Assembly: GCF_963576545.1 (NCBI RefSeq)
Contig: NC_083637.1
Span: forward strand, 17,513,507 to 17,577,506
Source of the DNA: Limanda limanda
Lineage: Eukaryota; Chordata; Actinopteri; Pleuronectiformes; Pleuronectidae
Direction of reading: 5' to 3'
Length of the DNA: 64,000 nucleotides
The position numbers were made by a program, and so were the translations under genes. Each line of letters starts with the position of its first letter. The stretch's first letter is position 1. This document shows positions 1 through 22,067 of this stretch, in pieces. A model generated the notes under the pieces. The model made no database searches and was not told the origin of the DNA. It was given only the letters and a program-made list of their open reading frames with translations.

Positions 1-1240
1 GATCATTTTTGTGGTATGTTTTTCTTATGTGTGTATGTTTTTCTTGCGTGTATTGCACATGTTGGGGTTGTCGTCTCCTGCGCGCCTGAGTACTGTTATT
101 ATCTGGAGCTCGGGGCTTTATCGCTGCCAAGCAGAGACGATAAGAGACGGCTCAGGATGTGACGTAGGCGTCTGGGATATGTTTCTTTCCATATTAAACA
201 CAACGACTGTACACACTGGCACATACACATGTAGTCCACAAATATCTGATTCAAAGTCTTATCTGGCCCCAAAATGGGACTCTAACAAAACTACAATGGC
301 ACTTATTAGAGCCCAACCGTCTAAATTCAGATGAGGGGAGAGATCCATTTTTATCTCATTATTTAACATTTCTCTTGATTTTTTTGAAAATAATTTATGG
401 ATCTTGATGATGAAAATCAGACACATTTAGGAAACCAATATCTACGAGTCAGTGCAATTTGGTACAGCTTAATTCAATTTAAGGGGACTGGCGAAGTATG
501 CAGCCGGTCCAGCTTTACTAGAGCTCATACTTCACATTTTCTCTGTGGTAAATGTCATAAAAACACCCTGTCTCACAATGTTAAAGAAAAGCACAAAGCA
601 GAAAAGACACAAGACTATGTATGGTGCTGATGTTTGCTTTAGCCATGTGGTCAAACAAGAACCAGATTCTGTTCATGTTGGTTTGGTCGTGAGTCTGGAT
701 TCGTTCATACAGTGCGACCTGATCATTTGGGAATTGTAACGCTCAGCTGGACACAGTAATAGGTGAGACAGAGAGGGCTGGTGTGCTCGTACACACTGGC
801 ATACATAGTTTTCAATTAAATGAAAATTACCGGCAAAGGTAAAAGCAAACAACTGTGACCACAGACAGTTTTCTAAAGGCCATTCAGTCATTTTGAAATA
901 TATTGTCCAAATGAAGAAAATTTACTGCGGCAGTGAAAAGTTGTACTTGGATCATGTGGAGTGAAACAGTCCGGTTAGTCAGAGAGTTAACACCTCTGCG
1001 TCCCCAGAGGGACATTGTGCTCCGGTTTGGACTGAATGTTTCACACAAACTGCGTCTGCACCACAGAGGGTCAATTACAGTCACGGCTACAGTCATAATT
1101 CAACAACACAGACACACACACACACACACAAATTCAGGCAGGTAGCCAACAATTTTAATGTAGACGAGAAGGGTTCGTAGACACAAATACATTGTTGTGA
1201 AAAAGTTTTAGACGTCTACATTCTTATATCCATCGCTCAA
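1..1240. other. gene-free stretch
   Basis: No convincing exon, RNA gene or element end was seen. Open frames here are short, overlap on both strands and show no family motif. A short (CA)n run lies at about 1112-1130. Confidence 0.5.
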
Positions 1241-1241
1241 T

Positions 1242-1620
1242 ATGATCAAGGAGGCGTCCAAATTTCACTCTGCGGCAGGACAACGACCTCAAACATGCAG
1301 CCAGAGTCATAAAGAACTGTCCTCAGAGACAAGACAAACATGGAGTCCTGTACCAGATGGTCTGGCCTCCACAGAACATGGATCTCAGCATCATCGGAGA
1401 CAGAAGACCTGGAGACAGACGGAATCCACAGAGGAACTGTGGTGTGTGGATGCTGGAAAACAATCTGTCTGCCAAATACCTTCCAAAACTGCAAATGTAG
1501 AACTACTGCTGTTTAAAGGCAAAGGGGATCACACTAAACATTGATCTGTTTCATTTTTTTCCAGTCAACTGTACTTTGTAAAAAGTAAATTCATAAATAA
1601 AAACCAGAGTGGGTCTGTAC
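1242..1620 (+). mobile_element. Tc1-like transposase 3' remnant
   Basis: One forward frame from about 1262 reads FTLRQDNDLKHAARVIKN, then a WPPQNMDLSII stretch. This matches the second catalytic Asp region (QDND.KH) and the WPPQS.DLN.IE region of fish Tc1-like DDE transposases. After about 1410 the frame breaks up, although nucleotide similarity to the transposase tail appears to go on. No terminal inverted repeat was recognised, so this is a dead, truncated copy with no expected function. Confidence 0.65.
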
Positions 1621-3060
1621 CTCTGCCAAGGCTCAATAGACCTCTAAAATTCAATCAAGCTGCACCATATTAGATATCATTTCCCTTTACACATGCCTGA
1701 GTTGTTTCATACACAACACAGTCCCCTTTCACTCCTGGGTCAAATAACTCTGCACGAGACTTTATAATTGTTGCAGTCTTATAATGCAAATTTTCTGGGG
1801 TGATGTTAATAAAGCGCAAACCTGCGTATAACCACAAATTGTGGAGTAAAAGATGTATAAGTATTTCTTAACAGTAGAATTTTACTTGTAGAGCCTTACA
1901 TCTTCAAGTCAATAATAAAAGGGCCACAGGTGGTGCAGGAGAGTTTTGATTGATGACAAATACATTGATGGTTGATGAAGAGAAGACTAAAATAACAAAA
2001 GCTATTTATTTAGATTGAATTTAAACTGTCATTCTCGCTTCAAGCTCTGGTTAGTTTAGTAGCTGTTCTTGAGCAATATCTGTTAATCTGCCACATAATC
2101 CCTAAACAAATGCATTGTTTCTTTTTGTAGTGTTTGCTGAAAACTGCAGGTTCCAACAGAAATAGGAAATTATTTAACCATTTTTTAAATACTTGTTCAT
2201 TGGTGACCTATTTTTAATATGCACATCTGGGGGGAACAACCAGGCCTGGTGCTTAAAGCCACTTAAGCCACAGACTAACTGGGGAAATTGGAAAAACAAA
2301 TTAAAGCAGCAATAACACAGAATATATCTAATCCTATTCTTTTATTGTTAGGAAATCTCATCATTATTAATGGGCCCGTTATGTTGAAGTTTATTAACGT
2401 TCCAGATTTTTTCCCACAAAAGTAAGAAACAAAAAGCATAATTGGAGTGGACCCGCAGCTTCCTTGGTGTGTTTAGATTTGTTGACATGATTTGTCTCAC
2501 CTCTGTGACCTCACCAGTCTTTGACCCCTCTCTGCTGCCTTTTTTTTATCTGGTGTCAAAGGTCAACAGTCGGTGGTCAGTGCTGTCTATCACACTCCAG
2601 ACGGCAGCCACTGAAAACACAAACTGAAACCACTAAACCACATCAAGACCTGGGACTAAGCAAACAGTTCGCTGCTGGCCGCTGTGCAGTTTTTAGAGTT
2701 GTGTGTGAAAAAGGTCATTAATCACAAACACAACCGTGAGCCCTGGGGAGGCTCCCAGAAATGCTCCTACCTTTAGATGTGTGACACATAATAGAGAAAG
2801 TGTCCCAGACATATAAACATCACAACAGTATGAGTAACAGCATGTTCTCCCTGATAGTGCTAGATCCAAGGCTTTTGCTGTGTTTACTCACATTGATGGT
2901 AAATTCCCCTTTTGTCTGGCGATGCTCAAGCGTTCCCACGCTTCTTTTACCTTTATTCAATTTGTTTTCAGACATTTCTGTTAGTCATCGGAGAGAAGGG
3001 AGTCACAACACGGCTTGCAAAACAATGCTCATGTACATAGATTCATGCACGCACAAAAGC
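1621..3060. other. gene-free stretch
   Basis: AT-rich intergenic sequence. No exon with matching splice sites or recognisable protein similarity was seen. Confidence 0.45.
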
Positions 3061-3061
3061 A

Positions 3062-7224
<4,163 letters not shown>

Positions 7225-7520
7225 TGATGGGAGAATAGTAGACTGGACGATGGGCAGAAAAGGTCTCTGGTTCGTCTCTGGTTCGACTCCATGGAGAAAC
7301 AACAAAAAGACGAACCTGGATTGATCTGTCCAAAAATACAAGAGGATTCTCCCTATCCTTTCTAGTGCCTGTGAGCAAGGCACCTTACTCCCCTAACATC
7401 TGCTCCCCGGGCGCCGTACATGGCTGCCCACTGCTCTGTGTGTCCTGCACCAGATGGGTTAAACGCAGAGGTTAAGTTTCCCCTTGCATGAGTGTGCCTG
7501 TGCATGTCTGTGCATGTGTG
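7225..7520 (+). mobile_element. tRNA-derived SINE-like element
   Basis: The head has an A-box-like TGGACGATGGGCA followed by a B-box GGTTCGACTCC at 7280-7290, as in a pol III tRNA-type promoter. The body contains GTGAGCAAGGCACCTTACTC and the CCGGGCGCCGTACATGGCTG core found in teleost SINEs. There is no cloverleaf with a proper acceptor stem, so it is a SINE rather than a tRNA gene. Exact ends and family name are uncertain. Confidence 0.6.
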
Positions 7521-8089
7521 TGGGATAAAAAAAATGTATCTTAATCTTGCACTTTGACGTTGGTTGCCATTTACCAATAAACCAAACAAAGAAGAAAGTA
7601 TTAGTGAAAAATATGATTGTATATCATTTTGTAAAAACAAATTAATTTGTACATTATTACTACTTTATAAAGTTGTAGTATTACTACCGTCTGTATTTAC
7701 TTTTTTTTATTGACCAGCATATGAATGCAGTCCATATAGATTGTTTTGGTCAATGACATTTTATATTTTATTTTGTGCTTACAATTCGTTGATTGTATTA
7801 TTAATGTGTTTAATCTTATTATTATTGCTGTCTTTTTTATAGATTATTCTTATTTATCACTTTTTGAACTCACTCTTGTTTGATTGAAGCTTCTCTCCAA
7901 AGGTTTTTCACTTATTATCTTTTGTGGTAACAGTGATAAACATCTTGCTCGTTTGTTCCCAGTGTGCTGTGTGTGTGTAGAGACCTACAGCGCCCTCTGC
8001 TGCCGGCGCTGCGCCATCGCCCGGCGACCTCGCACCGCCAGCGCTGTTTCCTCATTGGCCGCTGCGGGCCCCGTGACCACAACAGAAAC
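7521..8089. promoter_or_regulatory. upstream region and CpG-rich promoter of FDX2
   Basis: AT-rich up to about 7960, then abruptly CpG-rich from about 7985 to 8280, across the presumed transcription start and first exon of FDX2. A CTCATTGGCC word (inverted CCAAT box) lies at about 8051. Promoter identity is inferred from composition and position. Confidence 0.5.
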
Positions 8090-13319
<5,230 letters not shown>

Positions 13320-14315
13320 GAAGAGGCACAAAAGACCGAGAAGGGGGACTGGGAGAGAAATGAGGGCGTCTCTGTGAGCTCGACACCACGTGTGCTGGTT
13401 GAGAGAGGGGGGGCGACGCACGGCCAAGATTGTAACGTCCGTAGCAACTCCCAAGACGTCTAGCTGACGGACAAATTCAACAGTTGACCAATGACACGAC
13501 CGGCCTGCAGATGAGATCACACAGTCAGATACTGAGTCTCACTGAGGGTCAAACTAATGGTTTGTTCAAAAAACAACTGGGATGGTTTGACTGATAATGT
13601 ATTTATTTATGTGGAGCATTCTCAGGCCCAAACTAGAGAATTCATTTAAACTGTTCTTGGAGAGGACTTTGACATTTTATGGTTGTCATTGTTGAGCCAT
13701 TTTTTAACAAAGTATCTTCGCCGTCAATTGGAACATTCCTTGTTACAGCTCATATACGCACAAGTATCACATGATGTTCTCAGTTCAGCATTTCACACTT
13801 TTTTTGATGCGTCAGATATTGTATACATGACATTTATTCTCATTTTTATGAGTCTGGTTCTTTTGTAGCTGTTTTTGTTTTCCTCCTGCAAGGACTAAAG
13901 CCAGATACAGAGGAAGCAGCTGTATATTATAATGAAGTGTATCTGTAAACCCAGGGTTGGTGGGAGGGTGGTATCAAAAATACACAAACCAGACTGCTGA
14001 AACTAATTTTATTCACTATAAACAAGTAAATAATCATGCTTTGCGAGTTGTGTTCCTGAAGGTCAGATGAAAGATGCATGTGGAAGCACTTCCTGTCAGG
14101 TGACAGTGATTGTGGCTCGATGAGTTGACGTGGTTCAGGTTTGCTGTGATCCTGGTTTGAAGCTGGTCGACACAAAATCAGTTTACCTCATCTCCCCTTT
14201 ACTTGTTAGCTCTACTCTACTTAAATCCAGCTCACACACATGTCAGTGAACTGTGTATATTATGTATAAGAATTCATTTAAAGTTGTGCAATAAACTTGT
14301 TTTCAAAAGTATGTT
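13320..14315 (+). terminator. fdx2: FDX2 3'UTR with poly(A) signal
   Basis: About 1 kb of non-coding sequence after the TGA, leading to AATAAA at 14290-14295 followed by a T/GT-rich stretch. This is the likely cleavage region of FDX2. Confidence 0.65.
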
Positions 14316-14422
14316 TCGTACACTTCCTCCATTACCACTTAGAGAAAAATGGCAAAAGTGAAGCCAACATTGATATATCCAGACCTAAATATTCACAATA
14401 GTTGGTTGCAGATACAAATATC

Positions 14423-15018
14423 CAGTGGTGGGAAGTAACGAAGTAGAAATACTTTGTTAGTGTACTTAAGTAGATTTTTCACATATCTGTACTTTACTTG
14501 AGTATTTATTTTCCTGACGACTTTTTACTTTTACTCGTTACATTTGAACAAAAATATGTGTACTTTCTACTTCTTACATTCTCGTGGCTCGTTACTTGAG
14601 CAGCGGAGGTTGGCGCAGCACGCCTCTACGCACGGCGCACCTCTCTCTCTCTCATGTAGGGTTCAAAATTTGTAAAATAATACATTATATACATTATATT
14701 CATATTGTTATAATTTTTCAGTCAGTTGAGATAAATCTTGAGAAACATTTTGGGTTGTTTTGTGTCTGTATAGGCCTACTATAAAAAGCACTTTGCATTT
14801 TTAATTTTGGTACTTGTACTTTTACTTTTGATACTCAAGTACATTTCAACACCAGATACGTTTGATACTTAAGTACTTTTAATATGAGCTACTTTAAGAC
14901 TTTTACTCAAGTCATTTTCTGACGGGTTACTTTTACGTACTTTTACGTTAAGTCACTTTCAGGTAAGATATCTGTACTTTTACTCAAGTATGGCTTTCAA
15001 GTACTTTATACACCACTG
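14423..15018. mobile_element. non-autonomous hAT-type element (MITE)
   Basis: A 596-bp element starts CAGTGGTGGGAAGTAACGAA and ends TACTTTATACACCACTG, giving CAGTGGTG-type terminal inverted repeats. It is flanked by 8-bp target-site duplications: CAAATATC at 14415-14422 and TAAATATC at 15019-15026, seven of eight matching. The interior repeats GTACTT/AAGTAC words and has no transposase frame. The 8-bp duplication and CA...TG ends place it in the hAT superfamily. Confidence 0.85.
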
Positions 15019-15026
15019 TAAATATC

Positions 15027-15842
15027 AATCACCTAGGAAGGCCTCACCTGTTGTTGCAGGGAGCTGTTTGCTGCAGCAGCTTTCAGGTGAGACTGGAGCT
15101 TTCTGAGGGGCCACACTTTTATCCTCCTGCAGGTGCAATCTGTGTTAACCAGGAACACCCGTGCGAGCAGCTCCACACGACAGGAGCCGGCCATGGCCCC
15201 CCCGCCCCCCCCCAGCTCCACCGGTGTGGCCCCGACTCGTCCGGATCAGCTGATGCTAGATCCTGGTAGTGAATGGTGAGAATCAACACATGCAGCGATC
15301 GGTGGGTGTTGGGTTTGATTTTGAGAACGAGTTCTTGTAGCGTTGATCCCCTCGATGGCAGAGAGGGGGTTAGCTAAAGAGGCTATGACAGGTCAGAAAG
15401 GAGGACTGATGATGAGGAGGAGAAGAAGGAGGTGAGGTGAGGTGGATGTGAGAATGTGATCGCGGGGCCCAGGTGATGTACGATCACAGGTTATGGATCA
15501 AAGTTTGCGATAATTGGATTTATTTAGTCCACCAATGAGATCTGATTCTAAAACAGACATCGATCTAAAGCTTAAACGGAGCCACAGTGAAGGGACGCGA
15601 ACGTGAGGAGAAGAACGCGGAGGTAACAGACATTGTATGTTCACGATCTGTGATTGTAGGAAGACGATTTTAACACTCAAGTCGCTTTTCTAAACGCTTC
15701 TTTATTCGTCTTTAAAAAAAACACCGGATCAATCACTGCGATCAGTTTTAGAAGTTGAAACCCGCGAAAATCGGCGACATCTTCAGCTGCTTCATCAGAG
15801 TCCGAGGAGAAACTCCACCGCTGCTTGGTTTCATCGCTACCG
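15027..15842 (+). promoter_or_regulatory. ZGLP1 upstream region and likely non-coding first exon
   Basis: GC-richer DNA between FDX2 and ZGLP1. Near its end, CGCTACCG is followed by a strong GTGAGT donor after 15842. A possible acceptor (GATGCAG at 17225-17231) lies 10 bp before the ZGLP1 start codon. I infer a 5'UTR exon ending at 15842. The transcription start is not defined. Confidence 0.35.
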
Positions 15843-16282
15843 GTGAGTTTAAACAAGTTATATTAAAAAAACACACACACACACGGTGTCCACACGGAGA
15901 ATGTGCAGCTTTACTTTATATAACTTTTGAACAGCAGTGAAAAACTTCAGACAAGAATGACCCGGATGTTCTCGTTTGTAGGCCACAAAGATGGAATATA
16001 TTTAACAAACAAAAAGAAAGCTGACCCAAACTGTCGAGTTATGTTGTCAATTGCGAAAAGTGTTGTAGCACTAGCTTACACAGGAGTTCAGGTACAGCAG
16101 CTGTTTTAAATTGGTAAAGTAACTAATTTCTAAATCCAAGACATCTTATTTACTCCCTAGAATATTCTCCAACCACCATCACTGGGTTCTGTAGAATATA
16201 AGGTCATGTGACACATATTTAATAGCCTTAAGAGGTCAAAACATTAGGGGTTACACAAGGTATAATAACTATTAGATACAAG

Positions 16283-17143
16283 TACAGTTGCAAAGGGGCG
16301 GCAAGTTTCCGGTAAATTTCCAGAAACTTTCCGGAAACTTTCCATTGGAAGTTTAGCTCGGGAATATTGGGAATTGTGAAAAAAAAAAAAAAAATACTCA
16401 AATTAAATGCTGAGCAATAAAAACATCATTCAAAACTCTATTTTAAAGATGTATGGAATGCAGCACAAGCTGCACGTTGAGTTTCAACCCTCCACTTTGC
16501 ATTCTTCCATCACATGCACAGATAATTCCCAGCATCCTGCACACTACAGCAGGGCTATTGAGGCCTGCTGTAGTGTGCAGGACTAGTCAGGTAAGTTTCG
16601 ATGATGTTACTGGGGAAAATATATTAGCATGCTGATTGAGGATTGTTCATCTGTTCATCCAGCCTATTTCCATTCATTTATCCATCAATTGTAAAATATG
16701 TTTACAGACGATTCCAATTGTTTGGCTAACTGTTTATATCTCTGGCATTGCATTAGCGTTTTTTTAAACAAACTTGTTTCTCATCTTATTCTACAGAACA
16801 ATGCCACGTGCACCATCTCATGTGTGGAGACATTTCACCCCATTCAATGTAGAAGGAAAGGCTGTGTACATTTGCAAATACTGTGTAAAGAATGACACAA
16901 CGATGCAGAAGCATATAGTCAAGTTCCCAAAGTTTCCTCAGTTCTCAAATCAGCCTATGACAAAACAAAATGTTTATATTTATGTCTGTATATGACAAGG
17001 TAAATACAGTTAGTATAAATTACCCACAACATTTCCAGTTTATTCCTGTTAATTCCCGTTTATTCCCGTAAATTCCCGTATATTCCCGTTAATTTCCATG
17101 GAAAGTTTCCAACTTTGAATATTCCCGGAATTTTGCAACCCTA
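16283..17143 (+). mobile_element. hAT element with BED-finger remnant
   Basis: The element lies between perfect 8-bp target-site duplications GATACAAG at 16275-16282 and 17144-17151. Its ends are inverted repeats: TACAGTTGCAAAGG on the left, and the complement of TTTTGCAACCCTA on the right. From 16801 it encodes MPRAPSHVWRHFTPF followed by YICKYC and a KH. This is a BED-type zinc-finger start (Trp, CxxC, His) typical of hAT transposases. The frame ends after about 65 residues, so the catalytic part is missing. A TTCCCGTTAA/TTCCCGTAAA minisatellite lies at about 17040-17100. It sits in the presumed first intron of ZGLP1. Confidence 0.8.
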
Positions 17144-17241
17144 GATACAAGTTTTAAGAAATGTTTTTATTCTTGTCTTAGACACTATCTCTGAGGGCAG
17201 TTTTGTGTGTGTGTGTGCTTTTATGATGCAGACACCTCAAC

Positions 17242-19960
17242 ATGAGCACAGGACCGACGACACAAGCCACTTTTATTCTAGGAAACCAGAAGACGGCGGA
17301 GCAGGATGCGTCCCACTCAGCACTCTTCTACCTCCTCCAAGAAGTGTCCAGGCTGGCGTCTCCTGGCCACAGCGGTTTCCTGGGTACGTACTCGCCCTCC
17401 GAAAGGCTCGACGAGGCCTCCACACCGGGGGGTTTCATCGTTGAAACAGAGGTAGAGGATGAGCATCTAGGATATGATCGTTTCTGCCAGCACAGTTTCT
17501 CGCCTTTAAATCAGGTTAACAAAGTGGAGGAGGAACGTCACAGCAGCGAGGTCATGAGTTTGAACGAGCCGCGTCGTGAGGGTGCCAGCCCCTTGAAAGT
17601 GCTGAGTCTGATCAACCTGCAGTGTGACAGGATCCTGCATCAGGGAGATGTGGAGGAGCCGCGTGCAGGTTCAGCATCATTCAAGGCAAAATTAGGCCGT
17701 TCAACACTCAGGCCGTCAACTGCTGCAGCGGATGTTACAGGACAGGGGGTTGGAAGGGACGCTTCTCATATCAAGAGACAAGAAATCCCAGCCTCTCTCC
17801 GTGATGAGGAAGATGTGAGAGGGCTCAGTATTTCTAAAGACTCCCAGGTGGATTGGAGTCTTCAACCTCAGCCTGCTGAAATAACAGACACTGTTTTACC
17901 AGTGCTGATGAAGGATAATGCAACTGCCTCCTCTCAACCGCAACATTGGGACAAAAGGGAGGCCATGTTTAATGTTAACAGACAATTAGAGTTGAGCCGG
18001 GAGTGTAAGATTGACTTTTTGAATGTACCCTTCTCTGAAAATGCTTTGTCACAAGCACACATGCACAGTGCACCCATTAATACCCAGCTGATTGTAAATT
18101 CAAATGAAGAGACAAGTGTTTATCTACCAAAGCCATCACTGACAGTAGACTGCAACGCTAACGTTGTGTTGACCCCATGTGACACCCAGCTGTCGCCTCC
18201 GAGCGCTCAGAGGTGTCATTCATTCCTACAAACTGATATCAAAACCACAGGACCTAATTCATCAAAGGAGGAATCACCCCCAGTTGAACAACACAAATCC
18301 TTAGGCTACAATGTGCCTTCTGCAAAGTTACAACCAGAACTCAGGCCTGTGCAAAACGAGGAAATTGCTCCTCCATCTTCCTGGCAGTGGAGAACCAAGA
18401 CTCCACGAAAACAACCTCATCCCAGCCGGAGTGTTGACATCCAAGACCCCGACATCCAGGGAGTGACGTTCAGGATGGGCTCGGAGCTGGACGACAGCAG
18501 GGAGCAGTGTCGGCTCCTCATAACTTCAAAGTACAGGTACTGACAGATTTACTGCATTTTTTGGTGTGTGTGTGTGTGACTTTAGAAGACGGGGATTTAA
18601 ATGTATAGAATTATCACACATTGCTGGTGTCTGCTGCACGCGTACCCTTCACAGCAAGGAGCTCTTCAAGTGTGTGAGAAAGCCGAGGCTGAGGACACGG
18701 ACATCCCAGAAAACCCTCAAAACTTGCAGCTCAGAGGAGGAGAGTGACATGACGGTTTCTAGTGAGTAACACTGAGTACCTACACTCTTCGGTGAAGCTT
18801 TGCATACCTTACTACACCTGCTCCAAAGAGTAATGTTGAGTCCTACAAGTATCTCATTAATTAAATAATCATGAATCTTGTCAAGTCAAGTTGATTATTT
18901 GTATGAACTGAAAATCACAGGCGTGTCTCTAAATACAGTTTCTATAACCTACAAGGAGAAAAGGGAAAAATATTCAAAGTAAATGTGTATCATGTAGATC
19001 ATTTTCCCTGCAGAAATTCCAATTTTCTCCACTAGGGGGTGCCACTTTTATTACAACGTGTAAGGCAACAGCATCATTTGCTTAGGACAGTGTTTAAACA
19101 TTTGTCAATCTTAGGTGAAACTGCTGTGTTAAAATTCTAACACCATAGTGTTTATCATGACAAGTGCCCTTCATGCCAAGTAGCAAATACAGAGAAAAGT
19201 GAGTCAAAGTGGACGGGATGTTCAAACATGTTATTTTTTAGCATCAGCTGTACAACCATTAATATCTTTACATCGTTGGAATTCTAACAGGAGGATTATC
19301 AGGAATAACTTGAAGTTTATCACAGTGACAAAAATGTTACATTTGTTTGACTGATCGTTTACAGATGAGAACATTTGCATCCAACATTAACAAATATGTT
19401 TGAGTCACAGAATGACGTCAAATAATACAGATTAATAATCTAATTGAATGTGTCTTTAATTTATGGTTGAACACACACTTTCTCTTTCTCTTTTTCTTTA
19501 TATATACGAATAAACTGGTTGCATTAAGATTGTTTCTCTCTGCTGCATCAGAGGATAAAGTCTGTGAATCGTGCGGCACCAGGAAGACGCCCATGTGGAG
19601 AGATGCAGAGGATGGGACCCCGCTCTGTAATGCCTGTGGGATAAGGTAACTCATATTAATCATATATTTACACATACACACATATATTTCATGATGTAGA
19701 GAAATCCTTCATGGTACACTTGGTGGTATTATTAAAAATGTTATAATAATGTCATGTAAAGCCAGAGTGCGTTTCATTTAAGTACATTCATATAATCACT
19801 CTAATCACCCCTGTATCGCTTTACAAGGTATAAGAAGTACAGAGTGCGCTGTGTCAACTGCTGGCATATCCCCAGGAAAGAGGGGAACTCCAACTCATGC
19901 TGCCTCAGGTGTGGAAACTTGGTGAGGCTGACCTCAGCTCAACGGAAACACACAACCTAG
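17242..19960 (+). CDS. zglp1: GATA-like zinc finger protein 1 (four coding exons)
   Basis: Nuclear GATA-type zinc-finger protein; the mammalian orthologue acts in germ cells. Coding exons are 17242-18536, 18655-18761, 19552-19645 and 19828-19960, all with GT/AG borders and matching phase, giving 542 aa. The long first exon encodes a low-complexity, Ser/Gln/Glu-rich region with no recognised domain. Exon 3 has the finger CESCGTRKTPMWRDAEDGTP...CNAC, a canonical CX2C-X17-CX2C GATA finger with the TPMWR core. Exon 4 has a second, divergent CX2C...CX2C set (CVNCW...CLRC), as in ZGLP1. The short basic end after the second finger and the neighbour FDX2 fit ZGLP1 rather than GATA1-6. An alternative acceptor (TTTAG at 18581-18585) would add 23 residues in frame. 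Confidence 0.93.
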
Positions 19961-20225
19961 TGAACCTACACAGAGAAAAGGCTTTTAATGTCCACGTGTG
20001 ACGGATCTGTGCACACACCAGCACAAGAGTGTACCCTGTCTTTGCTGTTGTTCTTTGTCCTCAACAATTCAGTACAGATGTTAACGCAAAAAAGAAAGAA
20101 CCAACACCAGCCTCTTGTATTTTACTTGACTCAGGGTATTTAAATTAGTTTCACTGCCTCAGTTTTGCACCTCAGACAGCAGAATTAATTTACAAAATAT
20201 ATATATAGTATAAATTAACTAAATC

Positions 20226-20231
20226 AATAAA
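20226..20231 (+). terminator. zglp1: ZGLP1 poly(A) signal
   Basis: AATAAA about 265 bp after the ZGLP1 stop codon; it is the first canonical signal downstream. Confidence 0.5.
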
Positions 20232-22067
20232 CTGGCAAAAATCCTTTAAAACTAGAACCTTCTCAAACTTAAAAATGGACACTGTCAAAGAGTGGTCTGC
20301 ACCTCTATCTTTCCTGCACTGGTCCTTGTATGTAGCATGTCTGATAAAGTTTATTCAGTTGATTGGTTTTGTCTTCCCTCTGTTTGTGAGCACAGAGCAC
20401 AGACAGTTTGCAGCAGAGCTCAGAGTCATTTAGCACAAATAAACGGGATTCTGTAGTGCTACTGTAAGAACTACACACATTCTGTGGAAAGTTTACTCAT
20501 AATTGTTGAGTTTTCATCTCAATAGCTTCAGTGTTGCTTGTGTATAATGGTTGTTGGTCTCCAACAACAGCTGCAATACAAAGTTATCTCTGTGCAGGAC
20601 CATGAAACTTCAACCTGAGCTCAGTGTTGTGTTCACTGTTATTCACTGCAAAATAATTAACTTCATCTTGGCCTTGACAGCAAGTCTGTCTGCCACATAT
20701 TTAGTTACACAAGTTAAATTTTTTTTTTTTGTTGTGTCCGTCATCATTTCTAACTTATTTTTTGGATGTTTGTTTATCTCTGTGTTTATTTGGATTGTTG
20801 CTGCTAACGTTGGTGCATTTTTTTCCTGTGAGTAAAGAAACCCTCTCTGTGTGAACTTGGATGGGTTTTGGTTTGTATTAAAGTCTGCATATAACACTCT
20901 GTTTCCCGGCTCTTTCATGTGTGTAGCTGCATGAGCACTGCCCGGTCTTGATCTAAATATTACACCCACACTAAAATACAATTAGAAAATAGTTTTAGAG
21001 AGGTGCCCTACACATAACCTATCACAGTAAACTGTATGTGAGGGGAAAGAATTGTTCATTAATGAGGCTTCCCACAGTTTCCTTAGCCCACCCTGCAGTA
21101 GTGACCTGTGTACCAAGTGGGTGGCCTCACGCAGATTGATACAGTGCAGCTATTATTTCAAAATGTATTACGTCTTCTGATTTTAACAGCCAGAGAGAGC
21201 TCTCACCATGAGCCAAAACGTCAAGTGAAGAGGAACTGAGGGAAATGAGCATTGTTTTGGCCAACAACATAAAAAGACTAAGCTCTATAAAATGTATCAT
21301 TAAACATACTTCAGCCCAAACCAGTTTCACCTGCTGTTGACATGTTGACATTGCAATTTCAAAAGATAATTAATATTGTTGAATAAATATAATATTGTTG
21401 AATAAATACAGTAAGAACTAGGTGGCTAGTTGTCTTTTAGCTAGGTGGCTAGTTCTTGTTTCATCAGAACAACATGTCTGGCTGATTCAGTCATGATGGG
21501 TTTTAATCTGCTGCATGATGTTCTGATGTATTTCATCCATTCTATAAGGTAATGGATGCATAAACTTACACCATCAATGAAAAGGAATTGTCACAGACAG
21601 GGTTTATTTTTCCAACATAAAAACAATTTAATATTCAATAATAAAAAAAATGCAACATAAAAACAATTTAATATTCAATAATAATAATAATTAAAATTCA
21701 CTCATTATCTAATTACCACTATGTCGATGGAGGGGAGGGTGAAGTGTTTGAGTCCACCAAACACTTTTGGTGTTTCAGGGGTAAAAGGCTGCCAAATAAA
21801 ATAAAATTTGAGTAAATGGTGACTGATTCTTCAAACGTCAAAAAAACAACAGTAATGAAAGTACCAACTATAAAATACAATTTTTAAAATTTCTTGGCTC
21901 ATGTATTGTCTAGGATGCTCAAATAAAAAAACAACATTTGCCAAATAATGTTTTTTCGCGAGAAAGATGATATATTCCCAGTTAAGTCAGACAGGGGGAG
22001 ATATTCCAAAGAAAACAAGATTCTTTGACCCAAAGACATGTTTCCTGTGCATCGTGGCGGCAGCTCT
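20232..22067. other. gene-free stretch between convergent genes
   Basis: Separates ZGLP1 (plus) from the UBE2Q-type gene (minus); the 3'UTR of the latter probably lies here. It contains an imperfect tandem pair of about 40 bp, ACATAAAAACAATTTAATAT, at about 21615 and 21655. It also holds a direct pair of the imperfect palindrome CTAGGTGGCTAGTT at about 21419-21454. No exon was seen. Confidence 0.5.

Noticed and set aside
7225..7300. Possible tRNA gene (A and B boxes)
   Set aside because: No matching acceptor stem or cloverleaf; the following core is a SINE body.
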